In this document: positions 26,057 to 34,643 of the stretch, piece after piece
Position numbering within the stretch: position 1 is the stretch's first letter
Layout of the letters: each line of letters starts with the position of its first letter
DNA from: Lacrimispora sphenoides
GTDB lineage: Bacteria > Bacillota > Clostridia > Lachnospirales > Lachnospiraceae
NCBI RefSeq assembly: GCF_900105215.1
Contig: NZ_FOIP01000001.1
Location: 2,068,001 to 2,132,000 of the forward strand
Reading direction: 5' to 3'
DNA: 64,000 bases
The notes under the pieces: generated by a model
The model's input: the letters and a program-made list of their open reading frames with translations, nothing else
Database searches by the model: none
Told to the model about the DNA's origin: nothing
Position numbers and translations under genes: made by a program

Positions 26057-26836
26057 ATGAATGATTTAAGCCCTGAACTTAAGAAGCTGTTTTTAAAATA
26101 TAATGGAGATACGAAAAAGCTGCTGCAGGAGAATCCTAACCTGGATTACCTCTATGCATTATCAGATATACGTGAGAACCTTCTGGAGTGGTATGAATTT
26201 GATGAGGAGAGCTCTCTGCTTCAGGTAGGATCCGATTACGGCGCCCTGACCGGCCTATACAGCAGGCGGGTCAGAGAGGTAACCGTCCTTGACCCTGACA
26301 GTAATAATCTGTCATTCAATCGTTTGCGCAATGAAAAACAGGGAAACATCCGATATATAACAGGAGATTTAGACACCATTGATGAGGAAGGCTTCGACTA
26401 TGTGGTGATTGTGGGTTCCTTAAGGCCGCCATATGACAAACACATAAGAAAAGCAAAATCCCTTTTAAAGCCGGAAGGAAAGCTGATCCTTTCCATATGC
26501 AACCGCCTGGGCCTTAAATATCAGGCCGGTGCGGTTCCAGATAAGGACCGGCTTTCAAGGGCAGAGGTCCTGGAACTTTTGTGCGGAGAGGACGGAAGAT
26601 CGGGTAATGCCGAATTCCATTATCCCATGCCCGACTACCGCCTGCCCATCACCCTGTATTCCGATCAATATCTGCCAGGCAAGGGAGATTTAACTCACGC
26701 CATACTGGCCTATGACTATCCGAAATATCTGAAGTTTGATTTAGGAAAGATGTTCGACGAGGTATGTGAGGGAAAACAGTTTGAGACATTTGCCAATTCA
26801 TTTTTAACCATTTGGAGCCGTCATGAAGAAAATTAA
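26057..26836 (+). CDS. Class I SAM-dependent methyltransferase
   Basis: 259 residues with a Rossmann-type methyltransferase core at about 45-170. Motif I reads LLQVGSDYGALTG (an unusual form of the usual GxGxG loop), then VTVLDPDSNNLSF (motif II acidic end), GDLDTIDEEGFDYVVIVGSL and LLKPEGKLILSI. GAGGAAACG precedes the ATG, 13 bases after the Wzt stop. Its last 14 bases overlap the start of the 1034-residue fusion gene, so the two proteins are probably made in fixed ratio. In WbdD of O9a-type systems a methyltransferase of similar position caps the polysaccharide; an equivalent role is inferred here. Confidence 0.75.
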   Translation: MNDLSPELKKLFLKYNGDTKKLLQENPNLDYLYALSDIRENLLEWYEFDEESSLLQVGSDYGALTGLYSRRVREVTVLDPDSNNLSFNRLRNEKQGNIRYITGDLDTIDEEGFDYVVIVGSLRPPYDKHIRKAKSLLKPEGKLILSICNRLGLKYQAGAVPDKDRLSRAEVLELLCGEDGRSGNAEFHYPMPDYRLPITLYSDQYLPGKGDLTHAILAYDYPKYLKFDLGKMFDEVCEGKQFETFANSFLTIWSRHEEN

Positions 26837-29800
26837 CTTTGTAAAATACAACAAGACCCGCAGGGAAGCGTTCCAGATCCGCACCAGTCTGGTGGAAGAG
26901 GAAGGCTGTCCATTTGTGGAGAAGACAGCCTTAAGGCCTGAGGGGGCTGCACATATAAAATCCCTTGGTGAAAAATATAAAAGCCTTGCGGCGCAAAGCC
27001 AAAAGCTTAAGGTTGCCGGGGTTTCCATAAGTCCGGATGAAAAAACCGCCCGTTTCGATTTCCTTAAAGGTCAGACCCTTTCCGAGCTGCTTGGAAGGGA
27101 GATCCGTAACGGAAAGGTTTCCGTATCCCATATGGAAGACGGGCTTTCCCTGATCCTGGGCGTGAAAGAAAACTGCATCATCCCCTTCACCGTTACGGCT
27201 GAATTTGAAGAGGTGTTTGGAAAACTCGCTAAGGCAGATGAAAAAGACTGGGCGTTTAAAACCTCCAACATTGACTGCCTATTTGAGAACATCATGATGA
27301 CAGAGGACGGTCCTTATCTCCTGGACTATGAATGGGTATTTTCCTTCCCGGTTCCAGTCACTTTTATAAAGTTCAGGGTTCTTTATTATTTTTACGAGCA
27401 GTATAAAAGCCTTTTGTCCTATGGTTCCATGGAAGCCTTTATGGAAGAGTTCGGCGTGGAGGCAGAGCGTATTGCAACGTATGAGGAGATGGAACGCTGT
27501 TTCCAGGAATATGTCCACGGAGAGAACCAGCAGATCTATCTGGTCAATTATATGCAGGAAACCCATGCCCTGCCTGAGGATATGTATGGCCTATCCCAGG
27601 TGATCGATGAGACAAAGGAACGCCTTTCCCAGATGGAAATGGAGATACGGGAAAAGGATGTGCTCATCACCAGGCAGCAGGAAGAAAAGCGTCTGACTGA
27701 CAACCATGTGACCAACCAGGAGATGATCATTCAGACCCTGCGGACAGATTGTGACGATATGAGAGAGATGATCACCTGGCTTCAGGGGCACGAGGCATTA
27801 ACCTTCCGTGCCAGGAGAAAGCTAGGAAGAATCTTTAACGAAAGGTTCCCCAAAGGGACCAGAAAGCGGAAGCTGCTGTTTTATGCCAAGGACACGGTAT
27901 TTCATCCGCTGAAATCTTTCCGCCTCTATACAACAGAGGAAGGGAGGAATCTGATCGAAGGAGATATGAAGATAGGAGATGCCTACCGTACCCATGGAAA
28001 GCTCCGTTTTATTAAAGAGGGCCATCCCATGGTATCCATCGTCATTCCGGTCTACAATCAGATCCATTATACCTATGCCTGTCTTGCATCTATTCTGGAA
28101 CATACCAGGGACGTGGTGTATGAGGTTATCATAGCAGACGATGTTTCTACAGATGCAACGGCTGAACTTTCAAAATTTACGGAAAACGTGATCATATGCC
28201 GCAATGAAACCAATCAGGGATTTTTGCGGAACTGCAACCAGGCGGCCAAAGCTGCTAGAGGAAAATATGTCATGTTCCTTAACAATGACACCCAGGTAAC
28301 AGAAGGGTGGCTAAGCAGCCTGGTGAACTTAATCGAATCAGACCCAACCATCGGCATGGTAGGGTCCAAGCTGGTCTATCCAGATGGACGCCTGCAGGAA
28401 GCAGGGGGGATCATCTTCTGTGACGGTTCCGGCTGGAATTACGGACGCCTTGATGATCCGGACAAGCCGGAATACAACTATGTAAAAGATGTGGACTATA
28501 TATCCGGAGCCGCCATCCTTCTCACCAATGACTTATGGAAGCGGATCGGCGGATTTGACGACCGGTTTGCCCCTGCCTATTGTGAGGATTCTGACCTTGC
28601 CTTTGAGGTGCGCAAAGCGGGCCTTCGGGTGGTTTACCAGCCTTTATCCAAGGTCATACATTTTGAGGGCATTTCCAACGGAACGGATGTCAATGGCTCA
28701 GGCCTTAAACGGTACCAGGTGGAAAATGGCCTTAAGTTAAGGGAAAAATGGGCAGCTGAATTCAAACTGCAAAGTGAAAATGACGGGAATCCCGATGTAT
28801 TCCGGGCCAGGGAGAGAAGCCAGGGCAAAGACATCATTCTGGTAGTGGATCATTATGTTCCCACCTATGACCGGGATGCCGGTTCCAAGACCACCTTCCA
28901 GTATTTGAAGATGTTTTTGGAAAAGGGCTACGTTGTAAAGTTCCTGGGAGATAATTTCCTCCATGAGGAACCTTATTCCACCGCTTTGCAGCAGATGGGA
29001 ATTGAGATTCTTTACGGCAAGGAATTCCAGGTGAAAATCTGGGACTGGCTAAAGGAGCATGGAGACGATATCAAGGTAGCTTATTTGAACCGTCCCCATA
29101 TTGCTACAAAGTATGTAGATTTTATCAAAGATAAGACAAACATTAAGATGATCTATTATGGGCATGATCTGCACTTCTTAAGGGAAGGCCGGGAGTATGA
29201 ACTGACCGGAGATCCTAAGAAAAGGGAGTCCTCTGAATACTGGAGGTCCGTGGAGCTTCGCCTGATGAGAAAGGCTGCGGTATCCTATTATCCATCCTAT
29301 GTGGAACGGGAGGCCATTCATGAGATAGAGCCGACCATCCATGTAAAAGCCATTGTGGCCTATGTTTACGAAAAGTTCTTAAACCACATTCCTGATAACT
29401 TTGAAAAGAGGGAAGGGCTCTTGTTTGTAGGAGGATTTGCCCATCCGCCTAACGCAGATGCAGTTTTGTGGTTTGCACAGGAAATATTCCCTCTGATCCG
29501 GGAACAGCTTCCCATTGATTTCTATATCGTGGGTTCCAAGGTAACGGATGAAATCAAGGCTTTGGAGCAGCCGGGCAGCGGAATCATTGTAAAGGGATTC
29601 GTATCAGAAGAGGAACTGACAAGACTTTATTCAAGCTGCCGGGTAGTCGTAGTGCCTTTGCGTTACGGCGCAGGAGTTAAGGGAAAAGTCATCGAAGCCT
29701 TATATAACGGCGCTCCGGTGGTCACCACCTCCATTGGTGCAGAGGGAATCCCGGAGGCAGAAAAGGTTATGGTTGTGAGAGATGAGCCGGCTGCCTTTGC

Positions 29801-29927
29801 AGGGGATGTTATTTCCCTGTATCAGGATACGGAACGATGCAGGCAGATGAGTATGGAAACCCAGAATTATATCCGCAGCTATCATAGTATAGATGCTGCC
29901 TGGAACGTAATTGGAGAAGATTTTTAA
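26823..29927 (+). CDS. Kinase-like / coiled-coil / GT2 / GT4 fusion protein
   Basis: 1034 residues in four parts. Residues 1 to about 245 resemble a small-molecule kinase fold: FVEK with Lys34, Glu50 in SLGEKY, a catalytic-loop pattern Asp151-x4-Asn156 (NIDCLFENIM) and a metal Asp168 in LLDYEW. Residues of about 256-320 are a charged coiled coil. Residues of about 404-640 are a GT2 domain (VSIVIPVYNQ, IIADDVSTD, FLNNDTQ, acidic pair at 588-590). Residues of about 670-1034 are a GT4-type domain (LLFVGGFAHPPNADAV, VVPLRYGAGVKGKVIEAL). It overlaps the methyltransferase gene by 14 bases. With that gene it repeats the methyltransferase, kinase, coiled-coil order of WbdD, but the tail is replaced by two glycosyltransferases. 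The kinase assignment is from motifs only. Confidence 0.75.
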   Translation: MKKINFVKYNKTRREAFQIRTSLVEEEGCPFVEKTALRPEGAAHIKSLGEKYKSLAAQSQKLKVAGVSISPDEKTARFDFLKGQTLSELLGREIRNGKVSVSHMEDGLSLILGVKENCIIPFTVTAEFEEVFGKLAKADEKDWAFKTSNIDCLFENIMMTEDGPYLLDYEWVFSFPVPVTFIKFRVLYYFYEQYKSLLSYGSMEAFMEEFGVEAERIATYEEMERCFQEYVHGENQQIYLVNYMQETHALPEDMYGLSQVIDETKERLSQMEMEIREKDVLITRQQEEKRLTDNHVTNQEMIIQTLRTDCDDMREMITWLQGHEALTFRARRKLGRIFNERFPKGTRKRKLLFYAKDTVFHPLKSFRLYTTEEGRNLIEGDMKIGDAYRTHGKLRFIKEGHPMVSIVIPVYNQIHYTYACLASILEHTRDVVYEVIIADDVSTDATAELSKFTENVIICRNETNQGFLRNCNQAAKAARGKYVMFLNNDTQVTEGWLSSLVNLIESDPTIGMVGSKLVYPDGRLQEAGGIIFCDGSGWNYGRLDDPDKPEYNYVKDVDYISGAAILLTNDLWKRIGGFDDRFAPAYCEDSDLAFEVRKAGLRVVYQPLSKVIHFEGISNGTDVNGSGLKRYQVENGLKLREKWAAEFKLQSENDGNPDVFRARERSQGKDIILVVDHYVPTYDRDAGSKTTFQYLKMFLEKGYVVKFLGDNFLHEEPYSTALQQMGIEILYGKEFQVKIWDWLKEHGDDIKVAYLNRPHIATKYVDFIKDKTNIKMIYYGHDLHFLREGREYELTGDPKKRESSEYWRSVELRLMRKAAVSYYPSYVEREAIHEIEPTIHVKAIVAYVYEKFLNHIPDNFEKREGLLFVGGFAHPPNADAVLWFAQEIFPLIREQLPIDFYIVGSKVTDEIKALEQPGSGIIVKGFVSEEELTRLYSSCRVVVVPLRYGAGVKGKVIEALYNGAPVVTTSIGAEGIPEAEKVMVVRDEPAAFAGDVISLYQDTERCRQMSMETQNYIRSYHSIDAAWNVIGEDF

Positions 29928-30077
29928 ACGGCAAACAGGTAAACCCGTCCCGGTATGACCGGGCGCGGTGCCATGCCGTTTTAAGCCTGTGGCTGTGCCG
30001 GACGGCAGATTGCAAGGGCGTACTTGAATGAAGAGAAAGGAACTATGGAGAAAGTAAGGGGAAAGGAAGAGGATCGC

Positions 30078-31169
30078 ATGGAAGAGAAAAAAATAGACCG
30101 GCTTCTGTTCTGGGATATTTTAAAGGGGATCGGAATCGTATCCATTGTGTTTGGTCATTCACAGAACCTGGGGATTGCCATTCGGACGGTGTATTATTAC
30201 CATCTGGCTATATTCTTTTTCATTTCAGGATACTTCTATAATGAAGAGCGCTACGGGGATGCCCCCTTTGACTTTTTTGCAAGGCGGTTAAAGAATATGT
30301 GGGTGCCCTATTTCTGTTATGGAGGCCTGTTCGTTTTACTACATAACCTGCTTTCAAAGTATCTGCTTTTTCTGTCTGATGCGCACTACGGCAAAAAGGA
30401 GATGATCCTTGCCATGGCAAATACCCTGTTCTTACGATGCCCGGAAGGACCGTCAGGAGCGATGTGGTTCGTGCCTCTTATGCTGGGGGCAGGAACAGGC
30501 TTTTCGGTCATTCTCTGGTTCTGCAGGAACTATCTCCCGGATTCTTTCCGGCCATGGGCAGCAGCGGCTCTCTGTGTTGGAGCAGGGCTTTTTGGTGTAG
30601 TCCTCATCCGGAGAGAGATTTTCTTAAACTACCACCTTCAGACAGCCCTATTGGTGATTCCGGTTTACTATGGCGGATATGCTGTGCGGACATGGAAGAT
30701 TTCCATTGAAAAATATGTAACATGGTATGGTGCTGCTTTGTGCGCAGGGCTTTTCTATTATTTCCTGATGTTTACAGAGGAAAGTGTGGAGCTGTCCGCC
30801 AATCAGATACCAGGAGGGATCAACTTTTATATCATTTCTGCAGCCGGTATTTATCTCTGCTGCTATGCAGCTAAGTGTTTGCAGAAGGCTCCGATCGCAG
30901 GGAAGACTGCGGCCTTGCTTGGAAAATATTCCTTTGACATCATGGCTCTGCATTTTCTGGCATTTAAGGTCTGCGACTGGATTTATGCCCAGATGATACT
31001 GGAGCCCGCAGAAAATCAGGGAGGCTTCCCTCATTCCTATCCAGAACTTCATGTTCTGTATTTTGTTATGGGAATTGTCCTTCCGGTCTTATTTGCAATT
31101 GGGGCAAGAAAGGTCATTCATGGCCTGGGAGGCATGCTTCGGTCCCGGTCAGGGAATCCGGGGAAATGA
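30078..31169 (+). CDS. Acyltransferase 3 family membrane protein
   Basis: Start uncertain: TTG 30024, ATG 30045 and ATG 30078 are in frame. I prefer 30078 (after AAAGGAAGAGG), giving 363 residues beginning MEEKKIDRLLFWDILKGIGI. About ten membrane helices follow. The motif ILKGIGIVSIVFGHS, with the catalytic-type His after the first helix, and FFISGYFYNEE are typical of the acyltransferase 3 (OafA/WecH-like) family, which O-acylates sugars. It probably adds acetyl groups to the glycan of this operon. The 150 bases before it (from 29928) hold GC-rich hairpins (CCCGGTATGACCGGG) but no promoter that I can see. Confidence 0.82.
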   Translation: MEEKKIDRLLFWDILKGIGIVSIVFGHSQNLGIAIRTVYYYHLAIFFFISGYFYNEERYGDAPFDFFARRLKNMWVPYFCYGGLFVLLHNLLSKYLLFLSDAHYGKKEMILAMANTLFLRCPEGPSGAMWFVPLMLGAGTGFSVILWFCRNYLPDSFRPWAAAALCVGAGLFGVVLIRREIFLNYHLQTALLVIPVYYGGYAVRTWKISIEKYVTWYGAALCAGLFYYFLMFTEESVELSANQIPGGINFYIISAAGIYLCCYAAKCLQKAPIAGKTAALLGKYSFDIMALHFLAFKVCDWIYAQMILEPAENQGGFPHSYPELHVLYFVMGIVLPVLFAIGARKVIHGLGGMLRSRSGNPGK

Positions 31170-31211
31170 TCTTCCTGGATTGTTCTAAAGGATATATGAT
31201 ATACTAACCAC

Positions 31212-31364
31212 GAAAGCAATGAGCAGTGCGAAATAAGGCTGGGAAAGATTATTTTTGTACTTGTACATAATAAAAAATCTCATGGCTTACTTCATAGGGC
31301 GTAAGCCGTAAGTACGTATACCGTAAGTATGTATACCGCAGGTTTTATGTTCTGCACTGTGGAC
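31212..31364 (+). repeat. Three-armed intergenic element, copy B
   Basis: Same 5' block as copy A (GAAAGCAATGAG), with closing stem CAGTGC/GCACTG instead of TAGTGC/GCACTA, a compensatory change. Arm 1 is imperfect (AAAGATTATTTTTGTAC... region). Arm 2 is GGGC-GTAA-GCC with a GNRA-type loop. Arm 3 is decayed into a direct repeat of CGTAAGTACGTATAC and CGTAAGTATGTATAC. It ends 46 bases before the hddC start. Confidence 0.72.
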
Positions 31365-31367
31365 TTA

Positions 31368-31376
31368 TGTTATAAT
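31368..31376 (+). promoter_or_regulatory. Extended -10 promoter for the heptose operon
   Basis: TG-T-TATAAT at 31368-31376 is a perfect extended -10 element immediately after copy B, 34 bases before the ATG at 31410. The -35 region would lie inside the right part of the structured element and is weak. Confidence 0.5.
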
Positions 31377-31409
31377 AACCATAAGAAATAATATCAGGAG
31401 GGTACAGTT

Positions 31410-32195
31410 ATGCAGGCAGTTTTACTGGCAGGCGGCCTAGGCACACGGCTCCGTTCCGTAGTAAGCGACAGACCAAAGCCTATGGCCCTGATCGGAGACA
31501 AGCCATTTATGGAATATGTAGTATTGGAGCTGGTCCGCTATGGAGTGACGGAGATAATTTTCGCCGTGGGCTATAAAGGCTCGATGGTAGAAGAATATTT
31601 TAAAGACGGATCTAAATGGGGGATACGGGTTTCTTATGCTTATGAAGAAGAGTTGTTAGGAACCGCAGGAGCCATTAAAAATGCAGGATCTCAAATACAT
31701 TCAGACCGATTCTTAGTACTAAATGCTGATACTTTTTACCGGATTGATTACAACAAGCTTATGGAACTTGGCAAAGAACGGGATTTAGACATGGCCCTGG
31801 TACTCCGGGAGGTGCCAGATGTGTCCCGTTACGGACAGGCAGTTTTAGAAGACGGCTGGCTTACTGCCTTTAATGAGAAGATGGAAGAAAAACGCCGGGG
31901 AACCATAAACGGCGGCATTTATTTACTCAGGCGCGATCTGCTTGATGAGATCCCTGAAGGAAAGGTGTCCCTGGAACAGGTAATGATTCCAAAGTGGCTT
32001 TCAGAAGGGAAAAAGCTGGGCGGCCTTGTAAGCAGCGGGTATTTCATTGATATAGGAATTCCGGAGGATTATTACCGGTTTGCAGAAGATGTAGGGAAAC
32101 ACCTTACAGGTATACCTTTACACCCGATGAAGCGGGGTGCGCTGTGCCCGGAGAGCATGGGCGGAGAGGGGAAAGGAGAGGTGAACTTATGGTAA
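31410..32195 (+). CDS. hddC: Heptose-1-phosphate guanylyltransferase-like nucleotidyltransferase
   Basis: 261 residues; the NTP-transferase core covers about 1-230, with the nucleotide loop LAGGLGTRLRSVVSDRPKPM at 7-26 and the metal-binding Asp in VLNADTFYRID. NGGIYLLRRD and a C-terminal IDIGIPEDYYRF are typical of the HddC group. Because it is immediately followed by hddA, gmhB and gmhA, it most likely makes GDP-D-glycero-alpha-D-manno-heptose from the 1-phosphate and GTP. On sequence alone a hexose-1-phosphate substrate cannot be excluded. CAGGAGGG precedes the ATG, and the gene overlaps hddA by seven bases. Confidence 0.82.
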   Translation: MQAVLLAGGLGTRLRSVVSDRPKPMALIGDKPFMEYVVLELVRYGVTEIIFAVGYKGSMVEEYFKDGSKWGIRVSYAYEEELLGTAGAIKNAGSQIHSDRFLVLNADTFYRIDYNKLMELGKERDLDMALVLREVPDVSRYGQAVLEDGWLTAFNEKMEEKRRGTINGGIYLLRRDLLDEIPEGKVSLEQVMIPKWLSEGKKLGGLVSSGYFIDIGIPEDYYRFAEDVGKHLTGIPLHPMKRGALCPESMGGEGKGEVNLW

Positions 32196-33259
32196 TCAGA
32201 GGACGTGCTCCCCTGCGGGTGAGCTTTGGCGGAGGAGGAACCGATGTAGCTCCCTTCTGTGTGGAACAGGGAGGAGCCATCATCGGCAGCACCATCAATA
32301 AGTACGCATACTGCTCCATCGTACCAAGGGATGATGATCAGATCATCGTTCATTCTCTGGACTTTGATATGACGGTCAAGTACAACACGAATGAAAATTA
32401 TGTATATGACGGACGCCTGGATCTGGTGACGGCGGCATTAAAGGCAATGGATATCAAGCAGGGCTGTGAGGTGTACTTACAGTGCGATGCCCCTCCCGGA
32501 TCAGGCCTTGGTACATCCTCCACCGTTATGGTGGCCTTATTAACGGCCATGGCCAAATGGAAAGGCGTGGAAATGGACAGCTATGCCATGGCAGACTTAG
32601 CCTATCAGGTGGAGAGAGAGGATTTAAAGATCGACGGCGGCTACCAGGACCAGTATGCTGCTACCTTTGGAGGCTTTAACTTCATCGAGTTCCACGGCCG
32701 CAACAATGTGGTGGTTAACCCTCTCCGCATAAAAAAAGAGATTATCCATGAGCTGCAGTACAATCTGCTTCTTTGCTATACAGGAAACATCCATGTATCC
32801 GCCAACATCATAAAAGACCAGGTGAAAAACTACGAAAAGAAGGATCCATTCGATGCTATGTGTGAGGTAAAAGCGCTTTCTTATGCCATGAAGGATGAAC
32901 TGTTAAAAGGTAACCTTTACAGCTTTGGAAAGCTTCTGGATTATGGCTGGAAGAGCAAGAAGCGCATGAGCAGCAAGATCTCCACTCCCCATATTGACGA
33001 GCTTTACGAGGAGGCATTAAAGGCTGGTGCTCTGGGCGGAAAGCTTTTAGGAGCCGGAGGAGGAGGTTTCCTTCTGGTGTACTGTCCCTATAACGTCCGT
33101 CATAAGGTGGCTGCACGTATGGAAGCAGCCGGAGGACAGCTTACGGACTGGAACTTTGAACTTCGGGGCGCCCAGGCGTGGGTCACAGACGAAAAACGCT
33201 GGGATTACCAAGAGGTCCGGGTTGCTATACCAGGAGGCGAATATCACTTTCAAGTGTAG
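32189..33259 (+). CDS. hddA: D-glycero-D-manno-heptose 7-phosphate kinase (GHMP family)
   Basis: Start at ATG 32189, preceded by AAAGGAGAGG and overlapping hddC; 356 residues beginning MVIRGRAPLRVSFGGGGTDV, the typical HddA N-terminus. The GHMP ATP-binding loop is PPGSGLGTSSTVMVALLTAM, and a C-terminal motif GGKLLGAGGGGFLLVY closes the fold. The enzyme phosphorylates C1 of heptose 7-phosphate, producing the 1,7-bisphosphate that GmhB then trims. A 134-base gap with no visible gene separates it from gmhB. Confidence 0.9.
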   Translation: MVIRGRAPLRVSFGGGGTDVAPFCVEQGGAIIGSTINKYAYCSIVPRDDDQIIVHSLDFDMTVKYNTNENYVYDGRLDLVTAALKAMDIKQGCEVYLQCDAPPGSGLGTSSTVMVALLTAMAKWKGVEMDSYAMADLAYQVEREDLKIDGGYQDQYAATFGGFNFIEFHGRNNVVVNPLRIKKEIIHELQYNLLLCYTGNIHVSANIIKDQVKNYEKKDPFDAMCEVKALSYAMKDELLKGNLYSFGKLLDYGWKSKKRMSSKISTPHIDELYEEALKAGALGGKLLGAGGGGFLLVYCPYNVRHKVAARMEAAGGQLTDWNFELRGAQAWVTDEKRWDYQEVRVAIPGGEYHFQV

Positions 33260-33393
33260 ATATAAAAAGTCTTAATGCAGATTCTCGCGCCGGAGCACGG
33301 CTGCTACGGCAATCCTACTACATTTATGGGCTACACGCATTTATAGCGGAGCGCCTGTCAGTTAAAAAGAGCAGAAAAAGGAGGGGGGAAACC

Positions 33394-33972
33394 ATGGACA
33401 GAATCGTATTTTTAGACCGGGATGGAACCATCAACGAAGAAGTAGAATACCTGCACCGGCCTAATGACCTGGTGATCCTTCCAGGAGTGCCGGAAGCCTT
33501 AAGGCGGCTTAGGGAGCAGGGATTTAAGCTTGTGGTAGTCACCAATCAGGCCGGTGTGGCAAGAGGATATTATGGGGAAGAGGATGTGAGAGCTCTCCAT
33601 GAATATTTAAACAGCCTTCTTACAAAAGAAGGAGCCCAGATAGACCGCTTTTATTACTGCCCCCACCATCCGGTTCATGGGATCGGAAAATACCGGGTGG
33701 AATGTCACTGCCGGAAGCCAGAAACAGGGATGTTTGAAATGGCAGAGACAAGCTTTCAGGTGGACAAGTCCCATTCATATATGATCGGAGATAAGCTTCT
33801 GGATACAGAAGCTGGAAAAAGATATGGAGTGAACACAATATTAGTAGGGACCGGATATGGAAAAGAATTATACGGCAATCTGACCCAGTCAGAGAAAAGG
33901 AATTCTTTTGACTTCTATGCCCCTGCCATGAAAGAAGCTGCAGACTGGATACTGAACAGAGAAGGAGTGTGA
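33394..33972 (+). CDS. gmhB: D-glycero-D-manno-heptose 1,7-bisphosphate 7-phosphatase
   Basis: Start ATG 33394 after AGGAGGGGGG gives 192 residues beginning MDRIVFLDRDGTINEE; the open frame upstream is not coding-like. It is an HAD phosphatase with nucleophile Asp8 and acid/base Asp10. The zinc-binding insert typical of GmhB is seen as CPHHP...CHC, followed by RKPETGMF and a C-terminal GDKLLDTEAG. It removes the 7-phosphate, leaving heptose 1-phosphate for HddC. Its stop lies five bases before the gmhA start. Confidence 0.92.
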   Translation: MDRIVFLDRDGTINEEVEYLHRPNDLVILPGVPEALRRLREQGFKLVVVTNQAGVARGYYGEEDVRALHEYLNSLLTKEGAQIDRFYYCPHHPVHGIGKYRVECHCRKPETGMFEMAETSFQVDKSHSYMIGDKLLDTEAGKRYGVNTILVGTGYGKELYGNLTQSEKRNSFDFYAPAMKEAADWILNREGV

Positions 33973-33977
33973 GAAAC

Positions 33978-34613
33978 ATGGAACCTATGAACTATTTAGA
34001 AGAGCTGATCGAACGTTATCCTGTGCTGGCTGGCGTAAAGCCTCAGATCAGGGAAGCTTACGAGATCCTGGAATCATGTTATGAAAACGGCGGAAAGCTG
34101 CTGATCGCAGGAAACGGGGGTAGCTGTGCGGATGCAGAGCACATTGTAGGAGAATTGATGAAGGGTTTTGTAAAGCGCCGTCCTGTATCAGAAGATTTTG
34201 CTGCAAAGCTCTTAGAGGCAGACCAAGCGCTTGGTAAGGAGCTAGGAGATAAGCTTCAGGGAGGTCTTCCGGCCATTGCCTTAACCGGCCATCCCAGCCT
34301 TTCCACAGCATTTTTAAACGATGTGGACGGGGAAATGATCTACGCCCAGCAGACGTATGGATACGGAAAGAAGGGGGATGTATTTTTAGGAATATCCACC
34401 TCCGGTAATGCGAAGAATGTTATGTATGCCGTAACAGCAGCAAAGGCTATTGGCATGAAAACCATCGGTCTTTCCGGGAAAGACGGAGGGCTTTTAAAGA
34501 TGGGAGCGGATGTGACAGTAGTGGTTCCGGAAACAGAGACATTTAAAATTCAGGAACTCCACCTACCGGTTTACCATGCCCTCTGCCTGATGTTAGAGGA
34601 ACGATTCTTTTAA
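33978..34613 (+). CDS. gmhA: Sedoheptulose 7-phosphate isomerase (phosphoheptose isomerase)
   Basis: I prefer the ATG at 33978 (GAAGGAG ten bases upstream) to the GTG at 33969; this gives 211 residues. It is a SIS-domain isomerase: LLIAGNGGSCADAEHIVGEL binds the sugar phosphate, and LGISTSGNAKNVMYAV is the second phosphate loop. It converts sedoheptulose 7-phosphate to D-glycero-D-manno-heptose 7-phosphate, the first committed step. With hddA, gmhB and hddC it completes GDP-heptose synthesis in four consecutive genes, as in the S-layer glycan loci of Aneurinibacillus. Confidence 0.92.
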   Translation: MEPMNYLEELIERYPVLAGVKPQIREAYEILESCYENGGKLLIAGNGGSCADAEHIVGELMKGFVKRRPVSEDFAAKLLEADQALGKELGDKLQGGLPAIALTGHPSLSTAFLNDVDGEMIYAQQTYGYGKKGDVFLGISTSGNAKNVMYAVTAAKAIGMKTIGLSGKDGGLLKMGADVTVVVPETETFKIQELHLPVYHALCLMLEERFF

Positions 34614-34643
34614 GCGTGAATTAAAATAAGAAAGGGGCTAAAG

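Noticed and set aside
33178..33393. Upstream extension of gmhB
   Set aside because: The sequence before 33394 is non-family and partly overlaps hddA; a strong ribosome site precedes ATG 33394.
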